Assembly: GCA_023429855.1 (NCBI GenBank)
Contig: JAEZDB010000421.1
Span: forward strand, 1-8,030
Reading direction: 5' to 3'
DNA: 8,030 nt
From: Actinomycetes bacterium
Lineage (GTDB): Bacteria; Actinomycetota; Thermoleophilia; Solirubrobacterales; Solirubrobacteraceae
Shown: piece by piece, positions 5,494 through 8,030 of the stretch
Layout of the letters: every line of letters starts with the position of its first letter
How positions within the stretch are numbered: the first letter of the stretch is position 1
The notes under the pieces: generated by a model
Seen by the model: only the letters and a program-made list of their open reading frames with translations
Databases searched by the model: none
What the model was told of the DNA's origin: nothing
Translations under genes and position numbers: made by a program

Positions 5494-6323
5494 CGAGTGA
5501 CCTCGCCGACGGCGGCAGCGACCGGCGCGTCCAGCGGAGCGCCCGCGAGCGCGGCGGCCCACGCGGCGGCGATCTCCTCGGCCAGTGCCGCCGCCTCGAT
5601 CGGGACGAACCGCACGAGCGGCGAAGCGTCGTCGGTCTGCACCTGCCAGGTGCCAAGCTCGCCGCCGTCGATCCAAGCCCACTTCTCCGCGCCGACCACG
5701 CCGGAGCGGTCGCGTGCGGTGAACGCGACGGAGCCCGAGCTGACGCGGGCGTAGAGCAGATCGGCACCCACGGGCGGCACGCAGTCCGGCGCCGGCTCGC
5801 GATTGGCAAACGCCTCGACGGCCCCGGTGATCATGCGGCGTGTCAACTCGATCGGCTGGCGCCCGGCAGGCCCGGTGCTGGCGGGCAGGCGCAGCTCCGC
5901 AGCGAGCAGCGCGGGAGCGCCGTCGACGCCGTGGGCCGTCATGCGCTGCACGGCCTGACCCGGAATCGCCTCCTGGTGGACGACGACCGCGTCGTGCGAA
6001 AAGAGCGACACCGCCCGAGTGCCCATCGCTGACTCGTGGCGGACCGTCGCGAGGACCGGCGCCCCGAGGTAGGCCCCGAGCATCGTGGCGTGCGGGTCGA
6101 GGAAGGTGATCTGCGGCCGCGCCGTCGTGCCACCCAGCGCGATCGCCTTGCGCGCGACGAGGCCGCGAAGGGCGGTCTGCTGCTGCGCGCGCCGGATCGG
6201 GTCGCTTCCGGCACGGTCCGGGCGCCGAGCGAGGTCGGGACGTGTGAAGGCCGACGCCAGCGCGTCGAGCTCGTCGTCGGAGTAGTCGATGCTGATCGTG
6301 CGCACGAACGGTGCAGCGGTCAT
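5490..6323 (-). CDS. EspG-like type VII secretion chaperone
   Basis: The product has 277 residues with no signal peptide or membrane segment, so it is probably cytoplasmic. The layout resembles the EspG family, which in mycobacterial ESX systems binds PE/PPE substrates before export. It opens with a beta strand plus acidic helix (VRTISIDYSDDELDALASAF, 7-26). A helical 'ALRGLVARKAIAL' segment (51-63) follows, then strands such as AVSLFSHDAVVVHQEAIPG (104-122). Near the C-terminus, GTWQVQTDDASPLVRFVPIE (224-243) precedes a final Ala-rich helix. The match is by pattern only, and EspG sequences diverge widely. The ATG at 6323 is 2 bases after the upstream stop, with a G-rich tract (GGGGG) 7 bases before it. 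Its direct neighbour is a likely type VII substrate, which fits a chaperone role. A generic hypothetical protein of the locus is the alternative. Confidence 0.6.
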   Translation of the reverse strand: MTAAPFVRTISIDYSDDELDALASAFTRPDLARRPDRAGSDPIRRAQQQTALRGLVARKAIALGGTTARPQITFLDPHATMLGAYLGAPVLATVRHESAMGTRAVSLFSHDAVVVHQEAIPGQAVQRMTAHGVDGAPALLAAELRLPASTGPAGRQPIELTRRMITGAVEAFANREPAPDCVPPVGADLLYARVSSGSVAFTARDRSGVVGAEKWAWIDGGELGTWQVQTDDASPLVRFVPIEAAALAEEIAAAWAAALAGAPLDAPVAAAVGEVTR

Positions 6324-6325
6324 GG

Positions 6326-7972
6326 TCAGGCCCCCGCCCGGATGAAGACGACGTTGCCGACGCCGAGATTGCGTTCCATTCGCGTGACCGCGTCTTCCGC
6401 GTTGCCTTCGACGGCCGTGAAGCGGCCGCCCTCGACCTTCGAATCCAGAAAGCCGATGTGGCCGTCGCTGCCGAAGTCGCCGCCGCCGCCCCAGTCGTAG
6501 CAGACGATGTCGCCAGGGCGTGCGTGCGCGGCGTCGACGATCTGCAAGCCGTGCTGGCCGTTCTGGGCGGCGTTGACCCACGTGGCTACCGCCGCCCACC
6601 CGGTGCCGGGCATCTCGTGACCGGTCTGCTGCAGCGACCAGGTCACGAAACTCGCACACCACGGGTTCCCCGAGCCGACCTTGGCGCTGGCCAGGTACTC
6701 GTTGACCTTCGGGCCGGCGTTCGTGCCGACCTCCTGCACGCCGAGCTGGCTGCGCGCGACCGATAGGGCGCTGCCGTCGGCGCCGCCCACTGGAGTGCTG
6801 CCAGCGGTCTGCTTGCACTGGTCGACGAGCGTGTTGGCCGCCTCGTGGACGCTGCTCAGGCTCGCGCCGTCGAGGCCTGGCAAGGCGTCGCTCGCCCACC
6901 GGCCAAGGGCGTCGGGATCGTCGAGTGTTGCATCGCGGACGCCGCCCTCGGTCCCGCGCAGTCGGCCGAGCACCTCGTCGAGCTGGGCGCCGGGATGGGC
7001 AGCCCACCAGTCGCCGCTCGGCGGCTCAGCACGGCTGACGCCGTGCCCCGCCGGAGCATACGAGGAGCGAGGATCGAGCCCGAAGAACCCCACCTCGTCG
7101 CTGGCGGCGGGCGTGTTGCGCAGGCCCGTCTGCGCCAGCGCCAGCATCACCGGCAACGCCGGCGGCAGGCCGTGGTGCGCGGCAGACCCGGCCATCCAGC
7201 AGGCCCAGTCCCGGCGCTGTGCCTCTTCGCTCGTCGGCATGTCGACCGGCACCGGCACACCGCCACCGCTGCTGCCCGCGGCGTGCTCGCCGGGCGCGGG
7301 CGCCGACGGATCGACGCTGTCGCCGGCCGTGAGGGATTGCGCCACGCCGCCGCCAGCAGGCTCGGTCGGGTCGCCGATGCCACCGCCGCCGCTCACGGCC
7401 TGCTGAACGGCCGCAGCCGGCGGCCCGTCGACCGGTCGACCGGAAGCGGTGTCCCGCGCGGTGGCCGGGCTCTGGCTAGCGGTCTGCTGCGGATCAGGCG
7501 GACCCGCGACGGACGCCTGCGCCATCACCTCCGGCCCGGTGCGCACCAGCTCCGGCATCGTGACCTTCAATCCAGACGTGGTGAGCGCCTGCACGCCGCT
7601 CTTGCTCACGACGAGCTTGGCCGTGTCGACGGCGCCACCCGTGAGGACGACCGTACTGGTGGTGACGAGGGAACCCTTCAGGGCGCTGCCAGCGCCAGTG
7701 CCGCGTGCAGCGCCCGGCGCATCGGCGGCTTCGGCCGCGGCGGCACGCACCTGCATCTCGGCGCCGGCCTGACCAAGGACCTCCCCGGCGTTCGCGAGGC
7801 GCGTCGCGACCGATGCGAGCGAGGCCTGGTGCTCAGCTGCCATCGCGGCCGGCATCGGCGGCATGGCGACGCCGCTGATCTGACCAGCCTGGGCCTGCAG
7901 GTCGTCGGCCACCGTCACTGCGGCGAGCCCGGCCAGACGCACCGGTCCGGGAGCAATGCGGATCGCGGTCAT
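6326..7972 (-). CDS. Modular type VII-type substrate with degenerate transglycosylase and CHAP domains
   Basis: The product has 548 residues. (a) Residues 1-88 are an Ala-rich helical hairpin without signal peptide (LAGLAAVTVADDLQAQAG ... AEMQVRAAAAEAAD), like EspC/WXG100-type secretion-targeting regions; no WxG is seen. (b) 89-154 are of unknown function. (c) 155-248 are a Pro/Gly/Ala/Ser linker. (d) About 255-345 resemble a lytic-transglycosylase fold (HGLPPALPVMLALAQTGLRN, VGFFGLD, DWWA), but the position of the catalytic Glu in the usual 'ESGL' is Q281, and 'GFFQ' reads GFFG. (e) About 401-548 are a CHAP domain: NPWCASFV with C439, DGHIGFL with H505, and VEGN (521-524) supplying the usual third polar residue. 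CHAP domains are peptidoglycan amidases or endopeptidases. The ATG at 7972 overlaps the upstream stop as ATGA, with GGAG (7981-7984) 8 bases before it. Predicted role: an exported cell-wall hydrolase of a type VII-like locus. Confidence 0.8.
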   Translation of the reverse strand: MTAIRIAPGPVRLAGLAAVTVADDLQAQAGQISGVAMPPMPAAMAAEHQASLASVATRLANAGEVLGQAGAEMQVRAAAAEAADAPGAARGTGAGSALKGSLVTTSTVVLTGGAVDTAKLVVSKSGVQALTTSGLKVTMPELVRTGPEVMAQASVAGPPDPQQTASQSPATARDTASGRPVDGPPAAAVQQAVSGGGGIGDPTEPAGGGVAQSLTAGDSVDPSAPAPGEHAAGSSGGGVPVPVDMPTSEEAQRRDWACWMAGSAAHHGLPPALPVMLALAQTGLRNTPAASDEVGFFGLDPRSSYAPAGHGVSRAEPPSGDWWAAHPGAQLDEVLGRLRGTEGGVRDATLDDPDALGRWASDALPGLDGASLSSVHEAANTLVDQCKQTAGSTPVGGADGSALSVARSQLGVQEVGTNAGPKVNEYLASAKVGSGNPWCASFVTWSLQQTGHEMPGTGWAAVATWVNAAQNGQHGLQIVDAAHARPGDIVCYDWGGGGDFGSDGHIGFLDSKVEGGRFTAVEGNAEDAVTRMERNLGVGNVVFIRAGA

Positions 7973-8030
7973 GCCGCCGTCTCCGCGTCGGTGGCCGGCT
8001 GCACCGGTGCCGCGCCGACCGGCGCCGGCG
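7969..8030 (-). CDS. C-terminal end of upstream operon gene (partial)
   Basis: The minus-strand frame ending at TGA (7969-7971) stays open to the window edge and reads PAPVGAAPVQPATDAETAA, with G/C-rich third codon positions. Its stop overlaps the ATG at 7972 as ATGA, the same coupling seen further down the operon, and the GGAG site of the next gene lies inside it. Only a Pro/Ala-rich tail is visible, so no function can be assigned. A type VII component or substrate is expected from context only. Confidence 0.6.
   Translation of the reverse strand, partial: PAPVGAAPVQPATDAETAA

Noticed and set aside
5494..5682. Upstream extension of collagen-like protein 3
   Set aside because: It is Arg/Gly-rich, overlaps the EspG-like gene, and the ATG at 5493 has a good GAGG site and ATGA overlap.
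6324..7007. N-terminal extension of the EspG-like frame
   Set aside because: It overlaps the CHAP protein in another frame and is Arg-rich; the ATG at 6323 fits the operon spacing.
6681..7406. Plus-strand open frame opposite the CHAP protein
   Set aside because: It is a Ser/Pro/Ala shadow of the well-supported minus-strand gene.
1..8030. CRISPR arrays, tRNA or rRNA genes, insertion sequences
   Set aside because: No regularly spaced repeats, no cloverleaf or rRNA-like sequence, and no transposase motifs or terminal repeats were seen on either strand.

Overview
The window is high-GC DNA with strongly G/C-biased third codon positions, typical of an actinobacterium. The best lineage clue is a protein family present three times here. 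It has a signal-like N-terminus with a VALGGTSYA-type core, 'GSV..' and 'DLAPG' repeats, a short GPRGPRG collagen block and a C-terminal beta-rich domain. From general knowledge this family is very common in Thermoleophilia/Solirubrobacterales. That assignment is inference; no marker gene is present.

Layout. (1) Positions 1-591 hold a doubtful small membrane-protein frame on the minus strand (9-266), a UACG-tetraloop hairpin at its 5' end, and about 300 bases with no convincing gene. (2) Positions 592-3437, plus strand, hold two closely related secreted glycoside-hydrolase-like proteins (592-1509 and 2514-3437). Both have the WNE and W-[VI]-x-E motifs expected of a clan GH-A barrel. A TetR-like regulator (1594-2412) lies between them. 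(3) Positions 3474-4786, plus strand, hold two tandem collagen-like proteins separated by 2 nt. The first has its start codon inside a long near-perfect inverted repeat (3444-3506), the most striking non-coding structure here. (4) A GC-rich inverted repeat (4792-4822) lies in the convergent gap. (5) Positions 4861-8030, minus strand, are a tightly coupled operon read from right to left. It contains the 3' end of an unknown gene, a 548-aa modular protein, an EspG-like protein and a third collagen-like protein, joined by an ATGA overlap, a 2-nt gap and another ATGA overlap. The modular protein has an N-terminal helical region like type VII secretion substrates, a transglycosylase-like domain that appears to lack its catalytic Glu, and a CHAP domain with intact Cys/His.

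How it may fit together (inference): the minus-strand operon looks like the accessory or effector end of a type VII (ESX-like) secretion locus. In that reading it exports a cell-wall amidase with help from an EspG-type chaperone, and makes a collagen-like surface protein in the same transcript. The facing plus-strand genes encode exported glycan-active enzymes and two more collagen-like proteins. The region as a whole is therefore directed at the cell envelope. The core ESX genes (EccC ATPase, EccD channel, WXG100 pair) are not in the window, so the secretion-system link rests on the EspG-like and substrate-like proteins alone.
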